In this document: piece after piece, positions 8,501 through 13,826 of the stretch
Layout: every line of letters begins with the position of its first letter
Position numbering within the stretch: position 1 is the stretch's first letter
Assembly: GCA_018267355.1 (NCBI GenBank)
Contig: JAFDYP010000172.1
Span: forward strand, 1 to 13,826
Direction: 5' to 3'
DNA: 13,826 nucleotides
Source of the DNA: Bacteroidota bacterium
GTDB taxonomy: Bacteria > Bacteroidota > Bacteroidia > Chitinophagales > LD1
Made by a program: the position numbers and the translations under genes
The notes under the pieces: generated by a model
Databases searched by the model: none
Told to the model about the DNA's origin: nothing
What the model saw: the letters and a program-made list of their open reading frames with translations, nothing else

Positions 8501-8941
8501 CTCAACTTCCAGGGCTGCACAGACTCCAGCAACTGTAATGATCCGATAGCCACGCCGCATGTGACACGCACCTATGTGGTCACTGCGGTCAATGCCCGCG
8601 GCTGCATTGTCACAGATACGGTGCTTGTCACCGTCAGTGACCATCCTTCGGCTTTCATCCCATCTGCCTTTACGCCAAATGGTGATGGACGCAATGACAA
8701 TTTTGAATTTGATATCCTCGGTGCCAAATCCGCTAACGTCAATATATGGAACCGCTGGGGTGAAAGGGTATTCAGCAACCCTACCCAGCTCAATGGTATA
8801 GGCGTGGCAGGTAATACTACGTGGGATGGCACATTCCGGGGCAAAAAGGCGCAATTTGACTCCTATATCTATCAGCTGGATGTGCTCTATTCTGACGGTC
8901 ACAGAGAAACGATATCGGGTACCGTCACTGTGATGCAATAG
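2513..8941 (+). CDS. Giant T9SS-secreted adhesin-like protein: beta-helix with Gly-rich loops, SprB repeats, type B sorting domain (gene 2)
   Basis: This is a complete 2142-residue protein ending in TAG. Residues 1-21/22 are a signal peptide (MKLKSILF, hydrophobic core, AVAQ). Order after that: a Cys-rich domain of unknown type (23-178, nine Cys); an Ig-like domain (180-281, YQWQVS and LYRVLV); a PKD-like domain (288-376); the first half of a parallel beta-helix (383-533, with PYKSIAYAL, VGTYNETVPL and FDGGY as in DUF1565-like proteins); a Gly-rich stretch (534-784); the rest of the helix (785-890); a PKD/Ig-like domain (898-988); three GGGxxCxG Ig-like repeats (989-1256); nine SprB-type repeats (1257-1952); a PKD-like domain (~1953-2043); and a CHU_C sorting domain (2044-2142). 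Type B sorting domains direct T9SS export across the outer membrane, and SprB of gliding flavobacteria is the known example with such repeats. No catalytic motif is evident. Surface adhesin is the inferred role; its ligand is unknown. The gene has its own promoter and terminator, so it is probably monocistronic. Confidence 0.95.
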   Translation: MKLKSILFSAICFFALSSAVAQTVNLRVNITGVERTNYNDCSACGNPDPTWKITVTDNAPGSVVNGPYCFHYNEDPNTFESLGTFNVWNVTNSAATTFTMGLNDAFEKNCSSGNDCDYESYNFFRCFPSVYGDANRCNNANLAVINFMDSSPCQLHSGVSPWCGNYRFYYSFTWSFNYAPTITTQPTAFQGCIGTPTTLQVAVNNDPHGWTLGQNYQWQVSSNTSCPGSNWTNVVGANSSSFTPPQTGGTRLYRVLVTSNCSANFNTNTTTSNCVAVTYNPVGGSGDPVPPIVSGICGSTVLPGSTHTLNILTPPTVGALVGATGYNWTATGGSPTTGSTSSFTWTAPVSPGSYSINLTYLTACPPNVSANTCVVIVGSPTCDFAYIAPTGKDSVFAGGPDVPYKSIAYALTQLGGRTKIRLAVGTYNETVPLNIQNNLVFDGGYVINSGIWTKTNSDSTYIICSGSEVINGDVAHRIGFKSNGSDNWELQDLVIKTTDINQRTTNGEGYSNYGVLAYNNSTNFKIVRTKVYAGAASTGTAGTTPAGAGGAGGHGNGGAGGAGSTNRCGCSGNSPGTAGGAGNNGAGGGGGGGIGCGGGCNTVGCNASSGTGSGGSTGTAGGNAALSYVAGARPASPSFSAPYYIPSGQAANGSNGFGGGGGGGGGGGDIGTCCTCGCGSGSPYGGNGGNGGDGGIGGSGGFGGGGSFAIYASGASTTGTIITSAILPGAAGLGGNGAAGQPGSAAQGGSPGNDHGGCDGGRGGDGGNGGAGGSGGRGQDGANGLSQDIVTVNGAFISGSSTSVPNNYIVGVNYNNAKACIYSEITLTKNTGVWSFPGALSLENDTRDLPAGSPLSSYSASSSPVVVYTTTPDAEIDLTVNGLQYAAYLKIAADNRQKPVITPSSHTICLDGSVSLSATPWGTEQEYDWRVYQGANVNSPLYTSTVASPTVDFTGYTPGLYIVRYKVRESCCGWSIPIYDTIRILPLPVQFTVQGGGNYCPGGSGVPITLSGSEPGVKYVVYYNGVPVDSAIGTGASPFVFANETQVGIYTVVGYRFTGCGQSMLGFVNVGLSATPTLFNVQGGGNACPGSSSGPAIYLSGSQLGVSYQLYLNNTTPVGNPVQGTGNQIPFGNAGQPGVYTVIGTFIASPYCSSKMTDSAVITLVVLPNAYTVTGGGSYCTGDSGRVIGLANSDVGVTYSLYTGGVLVAGPIAGTGAPLTFGTFTLAGSYNAIATNIAGCDTVMNNSVIINPLPVPVISSVTSSDVSCVGGTNDTILLYAASANGSVFYSIDSGTTYTNTTGLFTSLPVGSYYIAVRDDSSCTARFAANPVILSQPASPLSVSAVSSDITCQGNGDGAINLLVGGGWGAYTYSWSSGQSVSSVSALAAGPYVATVTDAKGCQVVVHDTIHEPTPISVGSVVTTNVTCAGARNGSVHLNGVTGGTAPYTFLWSNFSITQNLDSLIGGTYYVIITDAKGCQLRDSGIVREGLPIAVSDTFVPISCNGANDASIHIIASGGSGSYSYTWSPSGSNSPDNTNLGPNTYSVTVSDANGCSAATAVTIVNPPALTLSHVFTNPTCNSAGNGSISMIPTGGTPGYTYQWAGGTFSGPIANNVPAGTYYITVTDAHGCTARDSVTITDPQPMYISGTPKNVTCNGDQDGYVIATGYGGTLPYSYQWYYDSLTGNPGPITKDIFQLSGGDYYLVITDANNCTVSYHAVIKEADTLRLSLVKTDATCQNANSGSVAAIVTGGVKPYEFLWSNFVTDSLQVGIPGGSYGVQVTDSNGCHVTKTILVDGQASPMTVNTAINNPTCNDGTNGFISLDVLGGTQPYTYSWSTSPPQTGNVASNLIGGTYYATVTDSKGCQVLDTATLVTPAAISASTAIGGATCVSAADGYVVISVTGGNAPYSYQLGNFVQSSDTFRNLTVGQYTLIIRDVNGCEGSTALTVAAPGYFTVDLTADPYYILAGEQVQLTATAATDTAPSQIRYIWNPLDSLNFQGCTDSSNCNDPIATPHVTRTYVVTAVNARGCIVTDTVLVTVSDHPSAFIPSAFTPNGDGRNDNFEFDILGAKSANVNIWNRWGERVFSNPTQLNGIGVAGNTTWDGTFRGKKAQFDSYIYQLDVLYSDGHRETISGTVTVMQ
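4112..4864 (+). repeat. Gly-rich (GGX)n stretch inside the beta-helix of gene 2
   Basis: Residues 534-784 are dominated by glycine in GGX patterns such as GGNGGNGGDGGIGGSGG, with runs of 7 and 11 consecutive Gly. Two non-Gly islands, ~624-650 (AALSYVAGARP) and ~706-733 (SFAIYASGAS, then TIITSAILPG), look like beta-helix rungs, which splits the region into three Gly-rich loops. Similar GG-rich insertions occur in beta-helix surface proteins of other bacteria (PGRS-like). The DNA is correspondingly GC-rich, with GGC triplet runs at 4271-4288 (6 copies) and 4487-4510 (8 copies). Several Cys clusters (RCGC, GCGGGC, CCTCGC) lie in the loops. Confidence 0.85.
5105..5124. repeat. Perfect 20-base palindrome inside gene 2
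   Basis: The sequence is self-complementary with no spacer: three GTA triplets, TAT, then ACT triplets, encoding VVVYTTT at residues 865-871. It lies in the linker after the Gly-rich region. The symmetry may be an accident of codon choice for a Val-Val-Val-Tyr-Thr-Thr-Thr run. Confidence 0.6.
5477..6280 (+). repeat. Three Ig-like GGGxxCxG repeats of gene 2
   Basis: Units begin at residues 993, 1081 and 1173 with VQGGGNYCPG, VQGGGNACPG and VTGGGSYCTG. Each continues with a (L)SGS/ANS-x-x-GVxY strand, a GTG(A/N)xxxxF turn and a G-x-Y-x-(V/A)-x-(G/A) strand. Periods are 88 and 92 residues, and the last unit runs ~84. This repeat type is common in Bacteroidota surface proteins and is probably a beta-sandwich. 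It forms the segment between the beta-helix head and the SprB stalk. Confidence 0.8.
6281..8368 (+). repeat. Nine SprB-type repeats of gene 2
   Basis: Residues 1257-1952 comprise nine units of about 75-82 residues. Each has a Cys near its start (VSCVGG, ITCQGN, VTCAGA, ISCNGA, PTCNSA, VTCNGD, ATCQNA, PTCNDG, ATCVSA), a GG-x-x-x-Y-x-(Y/F) core and a D-(A/S/V/D)-x-x-C end. Core Trp codons of units 2-8 start at 6632, 6863, 7088, 7316, 7544, 7790 and 8018, giving periods of 225-246 bases. Units 1 (VFYSIDSG) and 9 (YSYQLGNF) lack this Trp. The array precedes a PKD-like domain and the sorting domain, a position that suggests a stalk holding the N-terminal domains away from the cell. Confidence 0.88.
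8642..8938 (+). other. Type B T9SS sorting domain (CHU_C / gliding motility-associated C-terminal) of gene 2
   Basis: Residues 2044-2142 match the CHU_C family: FIPSAFTPNGDGRNDNFEF at the start, VNIWNRWGERVF in the middle, TTWDGTFRGK, then YIYQLDVLYSDG and a final ISGTVTVMQ strand. The FxPNGDGxND, WNRWGExVF and WDG elements are hallmarks of the family. Known type B domains are recognised by the T9SS, with PorP/SprF-like partners required in studied cases; no such partner is encoded in this window. The domain is full-length and intact. Confidence 0.95.
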
Positions 8942-8989
8942 GATAGTAACCTTGGGCTGTCTTTGGGACGCGACACAACTTTAATCCTC

Positions 8990-9026
8990 ATACCCCTGAT
9001 TTTCATTGAATCAGGGGTATTTTTTT
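8990..9026 (+). terminator. Rho-independent terminator after gene 2
   Basis: ATACCCCTGAT (8990-9000) and ATCAGGGGTAT (9010-9020) form a perfect 11-bp stem around a 9-base loop, followed directly by six further T residues (9021-9026). It starts 48 bases after the gene 2 stop codon. It separates gene 2 from gene 3, which has its own promoter motif, so the two are likely transcribed independently. Confidence 0.92.
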
Positions 9027-9058
9027 GAGGAAAAAGTGATTATAAACAATCCAATGTT

Positions 9059-9066
9059 TATATTTG
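9059..9066 (+). promoter_or_regulatory. -7 promoter element of gene 3
   Basis: TATATTTG matches the Bacteroidota TAnnTTTG element exactly and is followed by AGGCAAA; the gene 2 promoter has AGACAAA at the same place. It lies 18 bases before the ATG at 9085, implying a leader of about 10-13 bases. No strong -33 TTTG is seen at 18-21 bases; the nearest TTTG (9024-9027) belongs to the terminator tail and is 31 bases away. Confidence 0.6.
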
Positions 9067-9084
9067 AGGCAAAACCCGATTTCA

Positions 9085-12000
9085 ATGAAGAAAATCTCAA
9101 CCCATTTTCGTCAGGCACTTCTATCTCTATTCCTTTCTGTTTCATTAGTCTCTATGGTGTCCGCGCAGTGCGTATTGCAGGGTACTATCTCTGAGCCAGC
9201 TTGCGGATCTTTTAATACTACGCCCAATGTAGGGGGCATGCAGGAGTGGAATATGAGTTCTACCATAGGTGGTGATTATACTGTGAGCATTTCCAGCGGA
9301 TCCAACGCTAATGGTTCGTATAGTGTTTCCCCGGCATCATTTACAGCTACAGGCAGCAGTACTGTAGTAGATATACTCGCTGGCGGCACATGTAGCTGGG
9401 CTGCGGGAGGCACCTCGGCCACGCTCACCTATACGCGTATAGGATATACCAATACGACCAGCAATGCTACCATGTGCCAGGGTACTACCCGGAGCCTCAC
9501 AGTATCACCCGCACCTTTCACCGCAGGCACATGGAGTGTGATACCGGGTACAGGTAACGGATCTATCAGCGGCACTACTTTTACAGCTACTACACCGGGC
9601 ACTGTCACTATCCGATATGCCAAAGGTGGTTGCAATTCGGATGTTTCTTTCTCCATAGATGCAGCTCCTACTACAGCTACCGTAGGTGGCACACAGTCTG
9701 TATGCGGTCTGGTCAGCAATGGTCTGGGCGGCAATACTCCTACCACAGGTACAGGCACGTGGACCAAGACAAGCGGTCCGGGTACAGTCACTTTTAGCAA
9801 TGCCAATACAGGCAATGCGACTGCTACAGTTTCCGCTTATGGTACCTACACCTTCCAGTGGAGTATATCCAATGGTGTTTGCTCCCCTAGTACGGCATCA
9901 GTCACCGTCACCTACTACCAGACGCCGACCACGGCTACTGTGGGTGCTACTCAGAATATTTGCAGTTCCCTCACCACGGCCTCACTCGGTGGCAATACCC
10001 CTGCTGTAGGTACGGGCACCTGGACACAACTGTCCGGACCAGGCACTACCACATTCAGTGCTGTAAACTCAGGCTCCTCTACAGCTACTGCATCAGTCAC
10101 CGGCACCTATGTCTATACCTGGACGATCGCAAATGGTGCATGTACCCCTAGCTCGGCTAATGTCACAGTAAACTATTATGCTACACCGACCACTGCTATG
10201 GTAGGGGGCACTCAAAATCTCTGCGGTACATTGACCAGTGGAAATCTGGGAGGCAACGCTCCTACAGTGGGCACCGGTGCCTGGAGTCAGGTTTCCGGCC
10301 CGGGTACCACCACATTCAGCAATGCGGCATCACCGTCTGCTACCGCTACTGCCTCTGCGGCCGGCAGCTACACATATAGGTGGACTATCTCAAATGGTAC
10401 CTGTACACCTAGTACTGCTGATGTAGTCGTCAATTTCTATGCTACACCTCCTGTAGCGTCAGTAGCGGCTTCTCCACTCAGTGCCTGCGGTACCCTGACA
10501 TCTCCGGCCCTCGGCGGCAACGCTGCTGCACCTGGCACGGGCACATGGTCTCAGACATCCGGCCCGGGTACGACCACTTTCAGCAATGCAAACTCAGAAT
10601 CCTCTACAGCCACTGCATCAGTGATAGGTACCTATGTATATACATGGACCATCACAAATGGCAACTGTGCACCTACCTCAGCCAATGTCACCGTCACATA
10701 TTACACGGCACCGACTACGGCCACAGTAGGTCCCAATCAAGCCGTATGCTCCCTGACCAGCAATGCCCTCGGCGGCAATACGCCTTCCGTAGGCACGGGC
10801 ACCTGGACTCAGGCTGCGGGACCAGGCGTGACCTTCTTTAGCAGTGTAAACTCCGGTAGCTCTACAGCATCAGTGTCTGTGCAGGGTACCTACATATTTA
10901 CGTGGACCATAGCGAACGGCCCATGTACCAGCTCGGCCAATGATACGGTAAGTTTCTATTCAAATCCTACCATCGCTACTGTAGGTGCAGATCAGAAGCT
11001 TTGCGGCACGCTGACCAGCAATGCCCTCGGTGGCAATACGCCAGCCATAGGCGCTGGTACCTGGTCTCAGATAGCTGGTCCCGGTACTACTACTTTCAGC
11101 AATCCTAATGCCGGCTCCTCTACTGCTACCGTCTCTGCTTACGGTGTATACACTTATGAGTGGACCATTTCAAATGGCACCTGTACTCCTTCTACTGCAG
11201 ATGTATCTGTATACTACATTCCGACTCCTACTGGCGGCAGTATAGCAAACGCTGCTTTCTGCTCGGCAGCAGGATCTGCCAGCATATCTGTGACAGGCGT
11301 GTCCAATGCCACACAATATAGCTGGGCCCTGCCTGCAGGCCTTACCGGGTCGTCTACTGCCAGTACGATCATTATCGGCGGCACCTCACCAGGCACCTAT
11401 ACTGTCACTGTCACGCCATCTGATGTGCAGTACGGTGTGACATGTACCGGATCACCTATCACCGGTACTGTCCGGATACTGTCACAGCCGGTCATAGACT
11501 CTGTCAATGCAGGCACAGTATCGTGCTACGGCGGCAATGACGATACGATACGTATCTACGGTCATACTTCAAACGGAAGCCTGTTCTACTCTATAGATAA
11601 TGGTGTTACATTCTCTAATTCGACGGGCGTATTCACCGGCCAGATAGCGGGCAGCTACAATCTTCAGGTACGTGATGATAGTACCTGTACCACATCATAC
11701 ACCGGCAATCCTGCCATCGTCACTCAGCCTACCGCCCTTCAGATTACTATCGCCTCTTACAGCAATGTAAGATGCAATGGAGACTCTACCGGGTTTATCA
11801 ATATCTCTGTATCCGGTGCCACACCGCAGTACACTTTTGCATGGAATAATGGTTCTACATCGCAGAATATTATTGATCTGGGCGCAGGATCTTATACCGT
11901 GACAGTCACAGATGCAAAGGGATGCCAGCAGCAGCTCACGCAGGCCATCACATCGCCACCGGTCATCACAGCCAGCGCCACAGGTACTAATATCAGCTGC

Positions 12001-13826
12001 TATGGTGCCAATGACGGCACAGCCTCTGTCACTGCCAGCGGTGGTGTAGGCACACTCACTTATACCTGGTCCAGTGGTAGCAGCTCGCCATCACTCACTG
12101 GCCTCGCAGCAGCGCTGTATTCTGTGACGGTAAAGGATGCTAACGGATGCCAGGTGGTCAGTTCATACACGGTGACTGAGCCGGCTCCGCTCCGCCTTTC
12201 CCTCTCCAGTACCAATGTGACTTGCTACGGCAATGGCAATGGTACCGTGACCGCAAATGTGACAGGTGGCACAGGAGCATATACATATACATGGTCTCCG
12301 GCAGTGAGCACTACAGCTACCGTGACCAATGTCGGTCCTGGCACATATGCGCTGACTGTATCTGATGTCAATAACTGCAGCGCAGTCGATAGTGCTGTAG
12401 TGACACAGCCTATATCCGGCCTGTCTGTATCATCTATAGTCACACCGGTGCGCTGCACAGGTGAGGCTAATGGAGCTATCCAGCTGCTGCCTAGCGGTGG
12501 TGTGGGTGGATACACTTATGCATGGGCAGGCGGCCAGTCGCTGCAGATCATCAGCGGACTCGCAGCGGGTATCTATACCGCTACTGTCACTGACGGAAAC
12601 GGATGCCAGGTGGTCGTATCTGATACGCTGGTCAATCCTACTCCTATCACCTCCGGCGTGACCGGCACCAGTGCCAGCTGCGTAGGTGCAGGCGGCGGCT
12701 CTGCTACCCTCACAGTGAGCGGTGGTGCAGCGCCATATACATTCCTTTGGTCTGATCTCGAGACGACTCAAAATATCAGCAACCTCAGCGGTGGCACTTA
12801 CCGCGTCATCATCACCGATGCTAATGGCTGCCAGCATAGCGACAGCGTGATCATCACTCAGCCGCAGGCACTGGTCGCTACATTCAGCGTGACGAATGCT
12901 ACCTGCAATGGCGCAGCAAATGGTACAGTGACAGTCACTGTAACAGGCGGCACTGGTGCCGGTACCTATACATATGCCTGGACACCATCAGGCAGCGTGA
13001 CCAATAGCGTATCTCCGGCGTCACCGGGCACCTATGTGGTCACAGTCACAGATGGTAATGGCTGCACGCTGGTAGACAGCGCTGCAGTGACACAGCCACA
13101 GGCGTTGTCCACTATTGTTTCCGTGACTAATGTGCAGTGCTACGGTGGTAATACAGGCTCCGCTACCGTGAGCGTACTCGGCGGTACTGGTTCTTATAGC
13201 TATACATGGTCACCAAATGTAAGTACCAGCGCTACAGCGCTCAATCTCACCAGTGGCATCTACAATGTCACTGTCACAGATGGCAATGGCTGTAATACTA
13301 CGACATCTGTCACCATCACCCAGCCTGCCGCAACGGTAGCGCTGAGCACTAGCGTGACTGATATCACTTGTCATAATGCTAACGATGGAGCCATCTCTAC
13401 GCAGGTAAGTGGCGGCTCTGGCTCTTATACTTATGCGTGGACGGGTGTGGCTGCTACCACTCCTTCAGTCAGCGGCCTCTCCGCAGGCACCTACACCGTG
13501 ACCGTGACTGACGCAAGCGGCTGTACAGCTACCGGTACTGGCACTATCACAAATCCATCAGACATCAGCTCGACTACCAGCGGTACTAACCTGCTTTGCG
13601 CTGGTGCGGCTAACGGTACAGCCTCTGTGACTACTGTATCAGGTGGTACAGGTCCTTATACTTACCTCTGGTCAAACTTTGCGGCGACTCAGACCATCAG
13701 CGGCCTGAGCGGTGGCCTGTATCGTGTGGTCATCACAGACGCACATGGCTGCCAGCACAGGGATAGCGTGTTTGTGACCGAGCCTCAGCCACTGTCTCTG
13801 TCTATGACCTTTACCAGCCCTGGCTG
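9085..13826 (+). CDS. Giant secreted repeat protein with PKD/Ig-like and SprB repeats, C-terminus beyond the window (gene 3)
   Basis: From the ATG at 9085 the frame is open to the window end: 1580 full codons plus two bases, no stop. The start is supported by a signal peptide (MKKISTHFRQ, then a hydrophobic LLSLFLSVSLVSM and VSA before Q28) and by the -7 element just upstream. Residues 28-194 are a beta-rich N-terminal region of unrecognised family. Residues 195-712 hold six PKD/Ig-like repeats of 85-88 residues; 713-802 are PKD-like (YSWALPAGLTG); 803-1580 hold ten complete SprB-type repeats and the start of an eleventh. It is a paralogue in design of genes 1 and 2. A T9SS sorting domain is expected past the window. 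No enzyme motif is evident; a surface adhesin or matrix protein is the inferred role. Confidence 0.93.
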   Translation, partial: MKKISTHFRQALLSLFLSVSLVSMVSAQCVLQGTISEPACGSFNTTPNVGGMQEWNMSSTIGGDYTVSISSGSNANGSYSVSPASFTATGSSTVVDILAGGTCSWAAGGTSATLTYTRIGYTNTTSNATMCQGTTRSLTVSPAPFTAGTWSVIPGTGNGSISGTTFTATTPGTVTIRYAKGGCNSDVSFSIDAAPTTATVGGTQSVCGLVSNGLGGNTPTTGTGTWTKTSGPGTVTFSNANTGNATATVSAYGTYTFQWSISNGVCSPSTASVTVTYYQTPTTATVGATQNICSSLTTASLGGNTPAVGTGTWTQLSGPGTTTFSAVNSGSSTATASVTGTYVYTWTIANGACTPSSANVTVNYYATPTTAMVGGTQNLCGTLTSGNLGGNAPTVGTGAWSQVSGPGTTTFSNAASPSATATASAAGSYTYRWTISNGTCTPSTADVVVNFYATPPVASVAASPLSACGTLTSPALGGNAAAPGTGTWSQTSGPGTTTFSNANSESSTATASVIGTYVYTWTITNGNCAPTSANVTVTYYTAPTTATVGPNQAVCSLTSNALGGNTPSVGTGTWTQAAGPGVTFFSSVNSGSSTASVSVQGTYIFTWTIANGPCTSSANDTVSFYSNPTIATVGADQKLCGTLTSNALGGNTPAIGAGTWSQIAGPGTTTFSNPNAGSSTATVSAYGVYTYEWTISNGTCTPSTADVSVYYIPTPTGGSIANAAFCSAAGSASISVTGVSNATQYSWALPAGLTGSSTASTIIIGGTSPGTYTVTVTPSDVQYGVTCTGSPITGTVRILSQPVIDSVNAGTVSCYGGNDDTIRIYGHTSNGSLFYSIDNGVTFSNSTGVFTGQIAGSYNLQVRDDSTCTTSYTGNPAIVTQPTALQITIASYSNVRCNGDSTGFINISVSGATPQYTFAWNNGSTSQNIIDLGAGSYTVTVTDAKGCQQQLTQAITSPPVITASATGTNISCYGANDGTASVTASGGVGTLTYTWSSGSSSPSLTGLAAALYSVTVKDANGCQVVSSYTVTEPAPLRLSLSSTNVTCYGNGNGTVTANVTGGTGAYTYTWSPAVSTTATVTNVGPGTYALTVSDVNNCSAVDSAVVTQPISGLSVSSIVTPVRCTGEANGAIQLLPSGGVGGYTYAWAGGQSLQIISGLAAGIYTATVTDGNGCQVVVSDTLVNPTPITSGVTGTSASCVGAGGGSATLTVSGGAAPYTFLWSDLETTQNISNLSGGTYRVIITDANGCQHSDSVIITQPQALVATFSVTNATCNGAANGTVTVTVTGGTGAGTYTYAWTPSGSVTNSVSPASPGTYVVTVTDGNGCTLVDSAAVTQPQALSTIVSVTNVQCYGGNTGSATVSVLGGTGSYSYTWSPNVSTSATALNLTSGIYNVTVTDGNGCNTTTSVTITQPAATVALSTSVTDITCHNANDGAISTQVSGGSGSYTYAWTGVAATTPSVSGLSAGTYTVTVTDASGCTATGTGTITNPSDISSTTSGTNLLCAGAANGTASVTTVSGGTGPYTYLWSNFAATQTISGLSGGLYRVVITDAHGCQHRDSVFVTEPQPLSLSMTFTSPG
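9667..11220 (+). repeat. Six tandem ~87-residue PKD/Ig-like repeats of gene 3
   Basis: Units start at 9667, 9925, 10186, 10447, 10711 and 10966, giving periods of 255-264 bases. The shared pattern is PTTATVG-x-x-Q-x-x-C at the start, LGGN(T/A)P, GTGTW(S/T)Q-x-SGPGTTTFS in the middle, STATAS-x-x-GTY-x-(Y/F)-x-WTI-x-NG-x-C and a V-x-V-x-(Y/F)Y end. Each unit has two conserved Cys, except for small local shifts in unit 5. The units are much more alike than the SprB units, at protein and DNA level, which points to later duplication or homogenisation. This repeat type is widespread in Bacteroidota surface proteins. Confidence 0.88.
11491..13826 (+). repeat. At least ten SprB-type repeats of gene 3
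   Basis: Residues 803-1580 hold ten complete units and the beginning of an eleventh. Core Trp codons of units 2-10 start at 11842, 12067, 12292, 12523, 12748, 12979, 13207, 13438 and 13669, so the period is 225-231 bases (75-77 residues). Unit 1 (LFYSIDNG) lacks the Trp. Typical units read CYGANDGTASV, GGxGxYTYxW, LxxGxYxVTVTDxNGC, then (T/N)(Q/E)P as linker. Units 4-7 and 8-11 appear related pairwise, giving a four-unit superperiod. Confidence 0.88.

Noticed and set aside
8150..8938. Minus-strand open frame of 262 codons
   Set aside because: It is antisense to the last SprB unit, the PKD-like domain and the sorting domain of gene 2. The composition is shadow-like, and there is no promoter or recognisable domain.
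9160..9175. Lipoprotein signal (lipobox) at the gene 3 N-terminus
   Set aside because: The Cys follows SAQ rather than a lipobox such as L-A/S-G/A, so a signal peptidase I site before Q28 fits better.
9006..9194. Alternative open frame overlapping the start of gene 3
   Set aside because: It starts within the terminator hairpin and is in a different frame from the signal-peptide-bearing start at 9085, which is supported by the -7 element.
9667..13826. CRISPR array or other non-coding tandem repeat
   Set aside because: The repeats are long (~228 or ~261 bases), degenerate, all in one open frame and encode beta-sandwich modules; there are no short identical repeats with unique spacers.

Overview
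The window looks like chromosomal DNA from a member of the Bacteroidota, probably a Chitinophagia/Cytophagia-type organism. Three things point there. The middle gene ends in a gliding-motility-associated C-terminal (CHU_C type) sorting domain, which is the type B signal of the type IX secretion system (T9SS). All three genes carry SprB-type repeats. The promoters match the Bacteroidota -7 consensus TAnnTTTG, and no Shine-Dalgarno sequence is evident. The genus cannot be fixed from the sequence alone.

The whole window holds three very large genes for secreted, repeat-rich surface proteins. Gene 1 (minus strand, 2190 down to base 1, cut by the window) has a signal peptide, seven SprB-type repeats, a Cna_B-like module and the start of a DUF11-like module. 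A 322-base divergent intergenic region (2191-2512) holds promoter motifs for both directions and a nested hairpin. Gene 2 (plus, 2513-8941, complete, 2142 aa) has a signal peptide, a Cys-rich N-terminal domain of unknown type, Ig/PKD-like domains, a parallel beta-helix interrupted by about 250 Gly-rich residues, three GGGxxCxG Ig-like repeats, nine SprB-type repeats, a PKD-like domain and the type B sorting domain. A clear intrinsic terminator (8990-9026) and a separate promoter follow. Gene 3 (plus, 9085 to beyond 13826, cut by the window, at least 1580 aa) has a signal peptide, an N-terminal beta-rich region, six ~87-residue PKD/Ig-like repeats, a PKD-like domain and at least ten SprB-type repeats.

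The three proteins share a plan of different N-terminal parts combined with a common type of repeat stalk. The likely role, by inference, is cell-surface or released adhesins, possibly linked to gliding, biofilm formation or substrate binding. No T9SS machinery, regulator, enzyme, RNA gene, mobile element or CRISPR array is visible. I do not see a clearly new biological system. The most interesting features are structural: every observable end repeat of the SprB arrays lacks the core Trp that all internal repeats have; gene 3 has a higher-order period of four repeats; genes 2 and 3 share a collinear three-repeat block; the beta-helix carries Gly-rich loops; and genes 2 and 3 share a promoter block that implies very short leaders.
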